Shown here: positions 31,129 through 40,037 of the stretch, in pieces
How the letters are laid out: each line of letters starts with the position of its first letter
How positions within the stretch are numbered: position 1 is the first letter of the stretch
From: JAKACA01 sp049510975
GTDB lineage: Bacteria > Actinomycetota > Acidimicrobiia > Acidimicrobiales > Bog-793
Assembly: GCA_049510975.1 (NCBI GenBank)
Contig: JBEKYM010000007.1
Coordinates: 186,001 to 250,000, forward strand
Direction: 5' to 3'
Length of the DNA: 64,000 bases
Notes under the pieces: generated by a model
What the model was told of the DNA's origin: nothing
The model's database searches: none
Seen by the model: the letters and a program-made list of their open reading frames with translations, nothing else
Program-made: the position numbers and the translations under genes

Positions 31129-32228
31129 CCAAGGCCTACGAGAGCGCCGGCGTCGACTACGACACGCTCGATGCCGCCAAGCGCTTGGCGATGGAGCTGG
31201 CCGCCGGCACGTTGCACCAGCCGCTGCGTCGGGGTGCCTCGGTCGTGGATGCCTCCATCGGCGAGCCGGCCACCCTGCTCGAGCTCGGCGGGCTCACGCT
31301 CGCCGTCGTGCTCGAGTGCCTCGGGACCAAGTCGATGATCGCTCGTGAGGTCGAGGACGTGCTCGGGCTCGACCGTTGGGACGCCGTCGGCATCGACGCC
31401 GTCGCCGCCATCGTCAACGACCTCTGCTGTGTCGGGGCGCTGCCGCTCACGGTCAATGCCTACTTCGCCACGGGGTCGAGCAGCTGGTACAGCGGACGCC
31501 GGCATCCATCGCTCGTCGCCGGTTGGCGACGCGCCTGTGACGAGGTGGGCGCCGCCTGGGTCGGAGGAGAGTCGCCGACGTTGTCCGGATTGATCGACCC
31601 CGACCAGATCGACTTGGCGGGCTCCGCCCTCGGGCGCCTGCCGGACGGCGCCGCTCCCTGGCTGGGCTCCAGGCTCGAGGCCGGCGACGAGATCGTGGTC
31701 GTGGACTCGAGCGGGCTGCACGCCAACGGGGCTTCGCTGGCGCGTGCGCTCGCTGCGTCTCCGGAGCGGTGCCCCCAGGGCTGGGCGGAGGAGCTGCCGA
31801 GCGGGCGGGCCTTCGGCGATGCCGTCCTCGACCCGAGCGTGCTGTACCCGAGACTCGTGGAAGCCATGTTCGCCGCCGACGTGCCCGTGCACTACGCCAG
31901 CCACGTGACCGGTCACGGTTGGCGCAAGCTGATGCGCGCCGGCCGCGACCTCACCTACCGCCTTGGCGCCGTGCCGGCGGTTCCCGAGGTGCTGGCGTTC
32001 ATGGTCGGTCGCGCCGGGCTCGATCCCCGGGAGGCGTACGGGACGCTCAACATGGGAGCGGGTTTCTCGCTGTTCGTCGCCGCCGGGGCCGGGGCGGACG
32101 CCGTTGCCGCCGGCGTCGAGGCGGGTTTCGGGCTGCGTGTTGCCGGAGTGGTGGAGGAAGGCCCCCGCCGGGTCGTGCTCGAGCCCCTCGGGGTCACCTA
32201 CGACTCGTCCGAGCTCGAGCTGCGCTGA
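31125..32228 (+). CDS. PurM-like AIR synthase family protein
   Basis: Protein of 367 residues of the PurM superfamily (ATP-dependent cyclo-ligase fold). The ATG overlaps the nusB stop. It opens with YESAGVDYDTLDAAKRLA, as PurM does (a YxxAGVDI-type start), and has the segments VGIDAVAAIVNDLCCVGALP, YFATGSSS, WVGGESPTLSG and HYASHVTGHGW, paralleling the GIDLVAMSVNDIL, YFATG, GGETAEMPG and GITGGG-like blocks of PurM. The PurM substrate loop GTKL is present as LGTKSMI. Divergence in the GGFGGLF region suggests either a variant PurM or a paralogue such as the AIR synthase-related proteins. No other pur gene is nearby; it sits between nusB and the pyr operon. Confidence 0.72.
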   Translation: MTKAYESAGVDYDTLDAAKRLAMELAAGTLHQPLRRGASVVDASIGEPATLLELGGLTLAVVLECLGTKSMIAREVEDVLGLDRWDAVGIDAVAAIVNDLCCVGALPLTVNAYFATGSSSWYSGRRHPSLVAGWRRACDEVGAAWVGGESPTLSGLIDPDQIDLAGSALGRLPDGAAPWLGSRLEAGDEIVVVDSSGLHANGASLARALAASPERCPQGWAEELPSGRAFGDAVLDPSVLYPRLVEAMFAADVPVHYASHVTGHGWRKLMRAGRDLTYRLGAVPAVPEVLAFMVGRAGLDPREAYGTLNMGAGFSLFVAAGAGADAVAAGVEAGFGLRVAGVVEEGPRRVVLEPLGVTYDSSELELR

Positions 32229-32247
32229 GTCTGCCGGTCGCCGGCCG

Positions 32248-32299
32248 AACCTTGATAGTGACTTTCGGACCTATGTGACCGAAACCCACTATCAAGGTT
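32248..32299. repeat. 52-base palindrome upstream of the pyr leader
   Basis: Arms AACCTTGATAGTG (32248-32260) and CACTATCAAGGTT (32287-32299) are perfect complements; an inner stem of TTTCGG and CCGAAA sits inside them around the centre. It lies between the PurM-like gene and the pyr promoter. No second copy was found in the window. It could be a terminator for the upstream gene or a third family of intergenic hairpins. Confidence 0.7.
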
Positions 32300-32353
32300 G
32301 TCGCCGAGCAACGAAACCCCGCCGCTCCCGGTGCGCCGAGCGCCGTGTCGCAC

Positions 32354-32359
32354 TACACT
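32354..32359 (+). promoter_or_regulatory. Putative -10 hexamer for the pyr operon
   Basis: TACACT, fits the TAnnnT pattern of the window. A transcript starting about 7 bases later would have a leader of roughly 50 bases before the pyrR start, and would contain the PyrR-binding hairpin. No clear -35 element. Confidence 0.4.
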
Positions 32360-32377
32360 TGGGTTTCGGACGTGAAG

Positions 32378-32395
32378 CGGGTCCTGTGAGGCCCG
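32378..32395 (+). promoter_or_regulatory. PyrR-binding hairpin in the pyr leader
   Basis: Hairpin with stem GGG/CCC and CC/GG around a U bulge, and loop UGUGA (32379-32394). The loop strand UCCUGUGAGGC matches the core PyrR-binding consensus UCCNGNGAGGY of Bacillus-type leaders at every position. It lies just upstream of pyrR, where PyrR bound to UMP would be expected to act. The match is by eye; structure not folded by software. Confidence 0.72.
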
Positions 32396-32416
32396 AACGT
32401 ACGAAAGGGAGCCCGA

Positions 32417-32998
32417 GTGGCCGAACGAGAACGAAGGTTGACGCGCCCCGGGGGGCGCGTTTTTGTTGCCCGCGCTCAGGTGATGGACGCCGACGAGGTG
32501 TCGAGAGCGCTCCGGCGCATCGCCCACGAGGTGATCGAGCGCAACCATGGGCTCGATCACCTCGCCGTCATCGGCCTGCAGACGGGCGGCGTTCCCCTGG
32601 CGATGCGGTTGGTGACGGTGCTGAAGGAGATCGAGGGCGTCGCTGTTCCCCTCGGCACGCTTGACGTGGCCTTCTACCGGGACGACATCGGCCTGCGGCC
32701 GGTGCTGCCCGAAGAGGTCACGAGCATTCCCTTCGACCTGACGGGCGCCACCGTCGTGCTCGTGGACGACGTGCTGTTCACCGGGCGCACGGTGCGTGCC
32801 GCCCTGGACGCGCTCGCCGACTACGGCCGCGCCCGAGCTGTGCAACTGGCCGTGATGGTGGATCGCGGGCACCGCGAGCTGCCCATCCGGCCCGACTACG
32901 TGGGAAAGAACCTGCCGACCCGGCGCGACGAAGTCGTCGACGTGAACGCCGACGGCGTCAACCTTGGCGAGCTCGTCGCCGAAAGGGGCCAGCGATGA
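32417..32998 (+). CDS. pyrR: Bifunctional pyr operon regulator/uracil phosphoribosyltransferase PyrR
   Basis: Protein of 193 residues that binds pyr leader RNA with UMP and can convert uracil plus PRPP to UMP. The phosphoribosyltransferase PRPP loop is VVLVDDVLFTGRTVRAALDAL; the other family blocks are IGLQTGGVPLAMRL, LDVAFYRDDIGLRP, and VMVDRGHRELPIRPDYVGKN. GTG 32417 has GGGAG (32407-32411) five bases upstream and is used; a GTG at 32480 or ATG at 32483 in VMDADEVSRALRRIAHEVIERN would also give a full-length core. The longer start puts a terminator-like hairpin inside codons 9-17. Overlaps pyrB by four bases (ATGA). Confidence 0.93.
   Translation: MAERERRLTRPGGRVFVARAQVMDADEVSRALRRIAHEVIERNHGLDHLAVIGLQTGGVPLAMRLVTVLKEIEGVAVPLGTLDVAFYRDDIGLRPVLPEEVTSIPFDLTGATVVLVDDVLFTGRTVRAALDALADYGRARAVQLAVMVDRGHRELPIRPDYVGKNLPTRRDEVVDVNADGVNLGELVAERGQR
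32441..32467 (+). terminator. Terminator-like hairpin overlapping the pyrR start region
   Basis: Arms ACGCGCCCC (32441-32449) and GGGGCGCGT (32452-32460) followed by a T-rich run (TTTTTGTT, 32460-32467). This is the best intrinsic terminator shape in the window. It lies inside pyrR if GTG 32417 is used and upstream if the 32480 start is used. With the PyrR-binding loop 46 bases upstream it fits an attenuator. Its small loop (two to six bases) is a weakness. Confidence 0.6.
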
Positions 32999-34128
32999 CA
33001 GCGACCGTGACCGACACCGGGAGCCAGAGCGAAGGCCGCCGGCAGGCTCCCGCTGCCGGCGAGGGCCGAAGCGGACCGATCACCGGCCAGGCGCCGAGCT
33101 CGCACCCGAGCTCGAGCCCGAACCCCGGCGTTCGCCATCTCGTCTCCATCGCCGATCTCGACCGGGAGGCGATGCTCGGCATCTTCCACCTCGCCGACGC
33201 CTTCAAGGAAGTGGCCGAGCGGCCGATCGCACGCGTGCCGGCGCTGCGGGGAAAGACGGTGGCCACCCTCTTCTTCGAGGCCTCCACGCGCACCCGGCTC
33301 TCGTTCGAAGCGGCCGCAAAACGGCTCTCCGCCGACGTCATGTCCTTCAGCGCCTCGAGCTCGTCGCTCGAGAAGGGCGAGTCGCTCCGGGACACCATCG
33401 AGACGATCGACGCCATGGGCGTGGATGCCATGGTCGTGCGCCACAAGTCCTCCGGTGTGCCGTCGCAGGTGCGGGCGTGGACCAAGGCCAGCGTGGTCAA
33501 CGGCGGCGACGGTCAGCACGAGCACCCGACTCAAGCCCTCCTCGACTGCTACACGATCCGCGAAGCCCTCCTCGAGCGGGCAGCCGAAGGTGACGCCGGC
33601 CCGGAGGACCTCCGCGGCATGCGCATCGGGATCATCGGGGACATCCGCCACAGCAGGGTGGCGCGCTCCGACGTGCTGGCGATGACGACTCTCGGCGCCG
33701 AGGTCGTGCTCGTCGGCCCGCGCACGCTCCTGCCTCCGTCGCTCGACGGGTGGCCCGTCAAGGCGACCGCCGATCTCGACGGGGTGCTCGACTCGCTCGA
33801 CGTCGTCTACCTGCTGCGTATCCAGAAGGAGCGCGCCCAAGCCGCCCTCGTGCCGTCGATGGACGAATACCACCGGCGTTTCGGGCTGACGAGAGAACGA
33901 GCGGCCCGCCTTCGTGAGCAGGTGCTGGTCATGCACCCGGGACCGATGAACCGAGGCGTCGAGATCGCCCCCGAAGCCGCCGACCTCCCTTCCTCCCTCA
34001 TCACTCGCCAGGTGCGCAACGGCGTCCTCGTTCGCATGGCCGTCCTCTTCCACCTGCTCGGAGCCGGCGGACCGTTACCGGCCACAGCCATGGGCGGCGT
34101 CGAGGTCCAGGCGGCGACCGATGCCTGA
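32995..34128 (+). CDS. pyrB: Aspartate carbamoyltransferase catalytic subunit
   Basis: Protein of 377 residues that joins carbamoyl phosphate and aspartate, first committed pyrimidine step. It starts at ATG 32995, overlapping pyrR. The N-terminal 40 residues are low complexity (SHPSSSPNPG-like) and outside the fold. Catalytic motifs are FFEASTRTRLSFEAAAKRL, VVNGGDGQHEHPTQALLDCY, and GDIRHSRVARSDVLAM, then HPGPMNRGVEI near the end. These match the carbamoyltransferase family. No pyrI regulatory subunit gene follows, as usual for actinobacteria. Eight-base overlap with pyrC. Confidence 0.97.
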   Translation: MTATVTDTGSQSEGRRQAPAAGEGRSGPITGQAPSSHPSSSPNPGVRHLVSIADLDREAMLGIFHLADAFKEVAERPIARVPALRGKTVATLFFEASTRTRLSFEAAAKRLSADVMSFSASSSSLEKGESLRDTIETIDAMGVDAMVVRHKSSGVPSQVRAWTKASVVNGGDGQHEHPTQALLDCYTIREALLERAAEGDAGPEDLRGMRIGIIGDIRHSRVARSDVLAMTTLGAEVVLVGPRTLLPPSLDGWPVKATADLDGVLDSLDVVYLLRIQKERAQAALVPSMDEYHRRFGLTRERAARLREQVLVMHPGPMNRGVEIAPEAADLPSSLITRQVRNGVLVRMAVLFHLLGAGGPLPATAMGGVEVQAATDA

Positions 34129-35551
34129 GGCCGGCTCCCAGTCCAGCGGCAACCAGTCCGCCGGCGACCAGTCCGCCGGCGACCACTCCGCCGGCGACCA
34201 GTCCGGCGGCGCCCAGGCCGGCGGCGCCGAGCCATACGACGTCGTCATCCGCGGCGGCACCGTCGTCGACGCCCTCGGAGAGCGCAGGGCGGATGTGGCC
34301 ATCCGAGGCGGCGAGATCGTCGCTGTCGGGCTCGACTTGGCGATCGGCGCGGGCACGACCGTCCTCGACGCCGGCGGCTGCGTCGTGGCGCCGGGTCTCG
34401 TCGACCTCCACACCCACCTGCGCGAGCCGGGCGGCGAGATCGCCGAGACGGTCGAGAGCGGCACGCGGGCCGCCGCCGTCGGCGGCTACACGGCCGTGGT
34501 CGCCATGCCCAACACCGAGCCCGCCATCGACAACGCCTCCATCGTGCGTGACGTGCTCGCCCTCGGGCGCACGGCGCTCGCCCAAGTCGCTGTCGCCGCC
34601 GCCATCACAGTGGGCCGCGCCGGCAAGAACCTCGCTCCGATGGGCGAGATCGCCGGCCTCGGCGTCCACCTGTTCACCGACGACGGGCGAGGCGTGCAAG
34701 ACGCCGGCCTCATGCGCCGCGCACTCGAGTACGCCAGCGATCTCGGCGTCGTGCTCGCCCAACACTGCGAGGACGCCGCCCTCGCCGGTGGCGGTCACAT
34801 GCACGAGGGCGCTTGGTCGAGCCGTCTCGGCATCCCCGGGCAGCCGGCGGTCGCCGAGGAGGCGATGCTCGCACGCGACATCGCCCTCGTCCGCGAGACC
34901 GGCGCCCCCATGCACTTCCTCCACCTCTCCACGGCCGTCTCGGCTGAGCTCGTCCGCCGGGCGAAAGCCGACGGCCTGCCAATCACCGCCGAGGTCACGC
35001 CTCATCACCTCGTCCTCACCGATGCTGCCGTCGCCGGCTACGACACTGCCTTCAAGGTGAATCCGCCGCTCCGCACCGACCTCGACACCGAGGCGCTACG
35101 GGCAGCCCTCGTCGAAGGTGTCGTCGATGCCGTCGCCACCGATCACGCCCCCCATGCCACCGTGGACAAAGAGGAGCCATTCGACTTGGCCCCCTTTGGC
35201 ATGACCGGTCTCGAAACCTCCCTCGCCCTCCTCCACACCCAGTCCCAGCAGGAGGGTTGGCCCGGTGGGCCGTGGCCGCTGACAGAGCTGTTCGCCGCCT
35301 TCTCCTGGCGGCCGGCGCGCATCGCCCGGCTCGACCGCGCCTCTGGCGGTCGCCAAGGCGGCCCGGTGGAGCCTGGCGCCGCCGCCAACCTCGTCGTCTT
35401 CGACCCCGCCGAGATCTGGACGGTGGAGACATCCACGATGGCGTCGCGCAGCCGCAACACGCCCTTTGCCGGCATGAAGCTGACCGGTCGCGTCCGCCAC
35501 ACCATCTACGAAGGGGAGGCGGTCGTGGTCGACCAGCAACCGCGGCGATGA
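34121..35551 (+). CDS. pyrC: Dihydroorotase with a repetitive N-terminal leader
   Basis: Amidohydrolase of 476 residues closing the dihydroorotate ring. It starts at ATG 34121, eight bases inside pyrB; no other start is available before the fold begins near residue 37. Residues 6-36 are a low-complexity tract of five-residue repeats (NQSAG, DQSAG, DHSAG, DQSGG), encoded by 15-base units. The metal centre is seen in GLVDLHTHLREPGGE (HxH), the later FLHLST and ATDHAPH. Dihydroorotases of this class are about 430 residues. It overlaps carA by four bases (ATGA at 35548-35551). Confidence 0.96.
   Translation: MPEAGSQSSGNQSAGDQSAGDHSAGDQSGGAQAGGAEPYDVVIRGGTVVDALGERRADVAIRGGEIVAVGLDLAIGAGTTVLDAGGCVVAPGLVDLHTHLREPGGEIAETVESGTRAAAVGGYTAVVAMPNTEPAIDNASIVRDVLALGRTALAQVAVAAAITVGRAGKNLAPMGEIAGLGVHLFTDDGRGVQDAGLMRRALEYASDLGVVLAQHCEDAALAGGGHMHEGAWSSRLGIPGQPAVAEEAMLARDIALVRETGAPMHFLHLSTAVSAELVRRAKADGLPITAEVTPHHLVLTDAAVAGYDTAFKVNPPLRTDLDTEALRAALVEGVVDAVATDHAPHATVDKEEPFDLAPFGMTGLETSLALLHTQSQQEGWPGGPWPLTELFAAFSWRPARIARLDRASGGRQGGPVEPGAAANLVVFDPAEIWTVETSTMASRSRNTPFAGMKLTGRVRHTIYEGEAVVVDQQPRR
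34139..34228 (+). repeat. 15-base tandem repeat in the 5' end of pyrC
   Basis: Six units of the form CAGTCCGCCGGCGAC (variants in units 1, 4, 5 and 6), encoding five-residue repeats of the type QSAGD. They are in frame and must be translated if the pyrC start is the ATG at 34121, since no other start follows before the fold. Confidence 0.9.
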
Positions 35552-36651
35552 GGCAAGTCGCGCAGTTGGTGCTCGCCGACGGCACGGTCTTCGAGGGCGA
35601 AGCCATGGGGGCGCTCGCGAAGGGTCTCGAGGGCGAAGAACCGAGGACGGTCGCTACCGGCGAGATCGTGTTCAACACGTGCCTGTCTGGCTACCAGGAG
35701 GTACTCACGGACCCGTCCTACGCCGGCCAGGTCATCGCCTTCACGTACCCGCACATCGGCAACTACGGCGTCTCGCCCGAAGACGAGGAGTCCGGGCAGC
35801 CCTTTTGCCGCGGCGTCGTCGTCCGCGACATCACGGACCGGCCCAGCAACTGGCGTTCGGCCGAGAGCCTGGAGGGGTTTCTCGTGCGGCAGGGTGTCGC
35901 CGGCATCACCGGCATCGACACGCGGCGCCTGACCCGCCACATCCGCCAAGCCGGCGCCATGCCGTGTGCGCTTGGGACCGCACCCGAGTCGGTGCTCCTC
36001 GAGGCGGCCCGCCGGGAGCCCGGGACCGAAGGCGTCGATCTCGTCTCCGAGGTCACGACGCCGTCGTCCTACCGCCCGGATTCAGCGGCCAGCGAGCTCA
36101 ACGTCGTCGCCTACGACTTCGGGATCAAGACGACGATCCTGCGCAACCTCGTGCGCGTCGCCCAGGTCGAAGTCGTGCCCGCCACGACGCCGGCGAGCGA
36201 AGTGCTTGCCCGCCAGCCGGACGGCGTGTTCCTCTCGAACGGCCCGGGGGACCCGGCCGCGCTCGGCCACCTCGTCGAGCAAGTCGGCAAGCTCGTCGGG
36301 GAAGTCCCCGTGTTCGGCATCTGCCTCGGCCACCAGCTGCTGGCGGCCGCTCTCGGTGGCCAGACGTTCAAAATGTCCTTCGGCCACCACGGAGGCAACC
36401 ACCCCGTGAAGCGACTCGAGACCGGCACCGTCGAGATCACGAGCCAGAACCATGGCTACGCCGTGGCGGACGGGAGCGTGCCGGATGCCGAACTGACTCA
36501 CGTCAACTTGAACGACGGCGTTGTCGAAGGCCTCCGACTGGCGAGCGAGCGCGCCTTCAGCGTGCAGTACCACCCCGAGGCCGGCCCGGGACCGCACGAC
36601 GCCCGCTACCTCTTCGAGGAGTTCCGCGTCCTCATGGAAGCGAGCCGCTGA
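35548..36651 (+). CDS. carA: Carbamoyl-phosphate synthase small subunit
   Basis: Glutamine amidotransferase subunit of 367 residues. It releases ammonia from glutamine for the large subunit. It starts at ATG 35548, overlapping pyrC. Signatures are the N-terminal LADGTVFEGEAMGA and GEIVFNTCLSGYQEVLTDPSYAG, the catalytic cysteine in VFGICLGHQLLAAALGG, the HHGGNHPVK region and the His-x-Glu pair in VQYHPEAGPGPHD. All match CarA. Its stop shares a base with carB (TGATG), a tight coupling needed for stoichiometry of the two subunits. Confidence 0.97.
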   Translation: MRQVAQLVLADGTVFEGEAMGALAKGLEGEEPRTVATGEIVFNTCLSGYQEVLTDPSYAGQVIAFTYPHIGNYGVSPEDEESGQPFCRGVVVRDITDRPSNWRSAESLEGFLVRQGVAGITGIDTRRLTRHIRQAGAMPCALGTAPESVLLEAARREPGTEGVDLVSEVTTPSSYRPDSAASELNVVAYDFGIKTTILRNLVRVAQVEVVPATTPASEVLARQPDGVFLSNGPGDPAALGHLVEQVGKLVGEVPVFGICLGHQLLAAALGGQTFKMSFGHHGGNHPVKRLETGTVEITSQNHGYAVADGSVPDAELTHVNLNDGVVEGLRLASERAFSVQYHPEAGPGPHDARYLFEEFRVLMEASR

Positions 36652-39600
36652 TGGGAAAGCGCGAAGATCTCCACAGCATCCTCGTCATCGGTTCCGGCCC
36701 GATCGTGATCGGCCAGGCCTGTGAGTTCGACTACTCCGGCACCCAGGCCTGCCGCGTGCTCAAGGCCGAGGGGTACCGGGTCGTGCTGGCGAACTCCAAC
36801 CCGGCGACGATCATGACCGACCCGGACCTCGCCGACCGCACCTACATCGAGCCCCTCGACGCCGATGTCCTCACGGCGATCATCGAACGCGAGCGCCCGG
36901 ATGCATTGCTTCCGACCATGGGCGGTCAGACCGCCCTCAACCTTGCCATGGAGCTGTCGGACCGCGGCGTCCTCGAGCGCTTCGGCGTCGAGCTCATCGG
37001 CGCCAACGCCGAGGCCATCCGCACGGCCGAGAACCGGGACCGCTTCAAGGCGGCCATGTTGGAGATCGGGCTCGGGGTGCCGGCGTCGGGTTTTGTCACG
37101 GCGCCGAAGCGGGTGGGTCTCGACGGCATCGAGCGAGCCGACCTGAACGTCGGTCTCGAGCTCGCCATGGCGGTCGCCGACGACATCGGCTACCCCGTCA
37201 TCGTCCGGCCGTCGTTCATTCTCGGCGGCAAGGGCACCGGTATCGCCAACGACCGGGAGGAGTTCGCCGGCCTGGCCCGAACCGGGCTCGCCACGAGCCC
37301 GGTGGCCGAGATCCTCATCGAGCACTCCATCAGCGGGTGGAAGGAGTTCGAGCTCGAGGTCATGCGCGACCGGCTCGACAATTGCGTCGTCGTCTGCTCG
37401 ATCGAGAACTTCGACCCGATGGGCGTCCACACGGGCGACTCGGTCACCGTGGCACCGGCACAGACGCTCTCGGACGTCGAGTACCAGCGCATGCGCGACG
37501 CCGCCTTTGCCTGCATCCGTCGTGTCGGCGTCGAGACAGGCGGCTCCAACATCCAGTTCGCCGTCAACCCCGAGAGCGGCGAGCTGCTCGTCATCGAGAT
37601 GAACCCGCGGGTGTCACGGTCCTCTGCCCTCGCCTCCAAGGCGACCGGGTTCCCGATCGCCAAGATCGCCGCACGCCTCGCCGTCGGTTACACGCTCGAC
37701 GAGATCCCGAACGACATCACGAAGGCGACGCCGGCGTGTTTTGAGCCGACGATCGACTACGTCGTCACGAAGATCCCGCGGTGGGCCTTCGAGAAACTTC
37801 CCGGCGCCCCGGCCCGCCTCGGCACCCGCATGCAGTCGGTCGGCGAGGTGATGGCGATCGGGCGCACGTTCGAGGAGTCGCTACAGAAGGCTCTGCGCGG
37901 CCTCGAGCTCGGACGGGCGGGGCTGAACTGTGATGCCGGCGAGGGGCGCTTCGACGCGCTTGCGACCGGCGAGCTCGTCGAGCGGTCGACGGTGCCGAGC
38001 CCCGACCGCCCCTTCCAGCTGGAGTCGGCGCTCCGGCGTGGCGTGAGCGTCGAGGCGCTGGCGGAGGCGACCGGGATCGACCCGTGGTTCCTCGATCGGC
38101 TCGCCGCCATCGTGGCCGAGCGGGCCCGGCTCGCCGCCATCGGCAGTGGAGGTCCGGGTTCGCCCGGCGTGGCCGCTCTCTCGAAGGCGGACTGGCGGCG
38201 GGCAAAACGCCTCGGCTTCTCCGACGCCCAGATCGCCTGGCTGCTCGGGTGCACCGAGGCCGAGGCACGAGCTGCTCGCCTCGGGGCCGGCGTGCTGCCG
38301 ACGTTCAAGACCGTTGACACCTGCGGTGCCGAATTCGCCGCCGAGACGCCGTATTACTACGCCACCTACGAGGACGAGGACGAGGTGCGGCCGGCCTCGG
38401 CCCCCCGGGTGGTCATCCTGGGGTCGGGCCCGAACCGCATCGGGCAGGGGATCGAGTTCGACTACTGCTGCGTGCACGCCTCCATGGCCTTGCGCGACGC
38501 CGGCTTCGAGACCGTCATGGTCAACTGCAACCCCGAGACCGTCTCGACCGACTATGACACCTCCGACCGCCTCTACTTCGAGCCGCTCACCGAGGAGGCC
38601 GTCCTCGACGTCGTGGCGGCCGAGCAAGGCGCCGGCGCAGGCGGAGTCGTCGGCGTGATCGTCTCGCTCGGCGGCCAGACCCCGCTCCGCCTCGCCGGGC
38701 GCCTGCCGTCCTCGCTCATCCTCGGCACGAGCCCGAGCGCCATCGACGCCGCCGAGGACCGCGAGCTCTGGTCGGCGGTCTGCGAGGAGCTCGCCATCCC
38801 GCAACCGGAGGGCGGCACGGCCCGCACGGTGGACGAGGCGATCGCCATCGTCGATCGCATCGGCTACCCGGCCCTGCTGCGTCCGAGCTACGTGCTCGGC
38901 GGCCGTGCGATGGAGATCGTCTACGACGACGAAGGGCTCCGTTTTGCCTTTGCCGAACTGTCGCTCGGGGCCGAGGGAGTCTTGGCCACCGAGCGCCCGA
39001 TCCTCATCGACCGCTTCCTCGAGGATGCCATCGAGGTCGACGTCGACGCCATCCGCGACCGCGCCGGCGAGGTGCTCATCGGGGCCGTCATGGAGCACGT
39101 GGAGGAGGCGGGCGTACATTCCGGCGACTCCGCCTGCGTGATCCCTCCACCGACGCTTCGGCCCGAGACGGTTGCCGTCATCGAGGAGCACACCCGCAAC
39201 ATCGCCCATCGCCTCGGCGTCATCGGTCCGATCAACGTGCAGTACGCCGTCAAGGACGCCCAGGTCTTCGTGATCGAGGCGAACCCGCGGGCCTCGAGGA
39301 CGATCCCGTTCGTGGCTAAGGCGACCGGCGTGCCGCTCGCCAAGATCGCCGCCCGCACCATCGTGGGCGCCACACTCGCCGAGCTGCGGGCCGAGGGCGC
39401 CTTGCTCGGAGGCACGCCGCCGGCCGGCGCCTTTGGACATGTGAGCGTAAAGGAGGCGGTGCTGCCCTTCGATCGCTTCCCCGACGTCGACTCCCTCCTC
39501 GGCCCGGAGATGCGTTCCACCGGCGAAGTCATGGGCATCGACCGCACGTTCGGGCTTGCCTTTGCCAAGAGCCAGATTGCTGCTGGCAACCGGCTGCCGG

Positions 39601-40037
39601 AGAAAGGTGTCGTCTTCATGTCGCTGGCCGATCGCGACAAGGCCGCCGGCGTGGAGGTGGCGGCGGCGTTCGTCGCCCTCGGATTCGCCTTGGCGGCGAC
39701 CTCCGGCACTGCCTCCCACTTGGGCGCGCACGGGATCGAGGTGACGACGATCGTGGCCAAGGTGGGCGACACCAGCGCCGGCCGGGCCGTTGCCGACGCC
39801 GACGGGCACGCCGATGCCGTCGACCTCATCGAGCGAGGGTCCATCCAGCTCGTCGTGAACACGCCGCGCGGGCGCGGGCCCCGCGCCGACGGCGCCTACA
39901 TCCGCCAAGCGGCTTCGGCCAACGATGTGCCCTGCGTCACCACCATCGCCGCCGCCCGGGCGGCAGCCGCCGGCATCGCCGACTGGGGGATGCACTCGCT
40001 CGAGGTCCGATCACTGCAGGAACATCACGGCCGGTGA
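36651..40037 (+). CDS. carB: Carbamoyl-phosphate synthase large subunit
   Basis: Large subunit of 1128 residues that makes carbamoyl phosphate from bicarbonate, ammonia and two ATP. Two homologous ATP-grasp halves are visible: the first opens ILVIGSGPIVIGQACEFDYSG (about residue 9), the second VVILGSGPNRIGQGIEFDYCC (about residue 585). Both have the NPRVSRSSALASKATG or NPRASRTIPFVAKATG block. The MGS-like allosteric domain forms the last about 140 residues (GVEVAAAFVALGFALAATSG). The middle linker (about residue 490-540) contains an Arg-rich loop region. Length is normal (about 1070-1120). It overlaps pyrD by four bases (GTGA). Confidence 0.98.
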   Translation: MGKREDLHSILVIGSGPIVIGQACEFDYSGTQACRVLKAEGYRVVLANSNPATIMTDPDLADRTYIEPLDADVLTAIIERERPDALLPTMGGQTALNLAMELSDRGVLERFGVELIGANAEAIRTAENRDRFKAAMLEIGLGVPASGFVTAPKRVGLDGIERADLNVGLELAMAVADDIGYPVIVRPSFILGGKGTGIANDREEFAGLARTGLATSPVAEILIEHSISGWKEFELEVMRDRLDNCVVVCSIENFDPMGVHTGDSVTVAPAQTLSDVEYQRMRDAAFACIRRVGVETGGSNIQFAVNPESGELLVIEMNPRVSRSSALASKATGFPIAKIAARLAVGYTLDEIPNDITKATPACFEPTIDYVVTKIPRWAFEKLPGAPARLGTRMQSVGEVMAIGRTFEESLQKALRGLELGRAGLNCDAGEGRFDALATGELVERSTVPSPDRPFQLESALRRGVSVEALAEATGIDPWFLDRLAAIVAERARLAAIGSGGPGSPGVAALSKADWRRAKRLGFSDAQIAWLLGCTEAEARAARLGAGVLPTFKTVDTCGAEFAAETPYYYATYEDEDEVRPASAPRVVILGSGPNRIGQGIEFDYCCVHASMALRDAGFETVMVNCNPETVSTDYDTSDRLYFEPLTEEAVLDVVAAEQGAGAGGVVGVIVSLGGQTPLRLAGRLPSSLILGTSPSAIDAAEDRELWSAVCEELAIPQPEGGTARTVDEAIAIVDRIGYPALLRPSYVLGGRAMEIVYDDEGLRFAFAELSLGAEGVLATERPILIDRFLEDAIEVDVDAIRDRAGEVLIGAVMEHVEEAGVHSGDSACVIPPPTLRPETVAVIEEHTRNIAHRLGVIGPINVQYAVKDAQVFVIEANPRASRTIPFVAKATGVPLAKIAARTIVGATLAELRAEGALLGGTPPAGAFGHVSVKEAVLPFDRFPDVDSLLGPEMRSTGEVMGIDRTFGLAFAKSQIAAGNRLPEKGVVFMSLADRDKAAGVEVAAAFVALGFALAATSGTASHLGAHGIEVTTIVAKVGDTSAGRAVADADGHADAVDLIERGSIQLVVNTPRGRGPRADGAYIRQAASANDVPCVTTIAAARAAAAGIADWGMHSLEVRSLQEHHGR

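Noticed and set aside
32417..32479. pyrR N-terminal extension as non-coding leader only
   Set aside because: Not fully rejected, but a good ribosome-binding site (GGGAG) before GTG 32417 and similar N-terminal extensions in other actinobacterial PyrR proteins made me keep the longer start.
37881..39995. Long open frame (704 codons) on the minus strand inside carB
   Set aside because: Antisense to the strongly conserved carB, with His/Asp/Arg-rich composition typical of mirrored high-GC coding sequence and no family resemblance.
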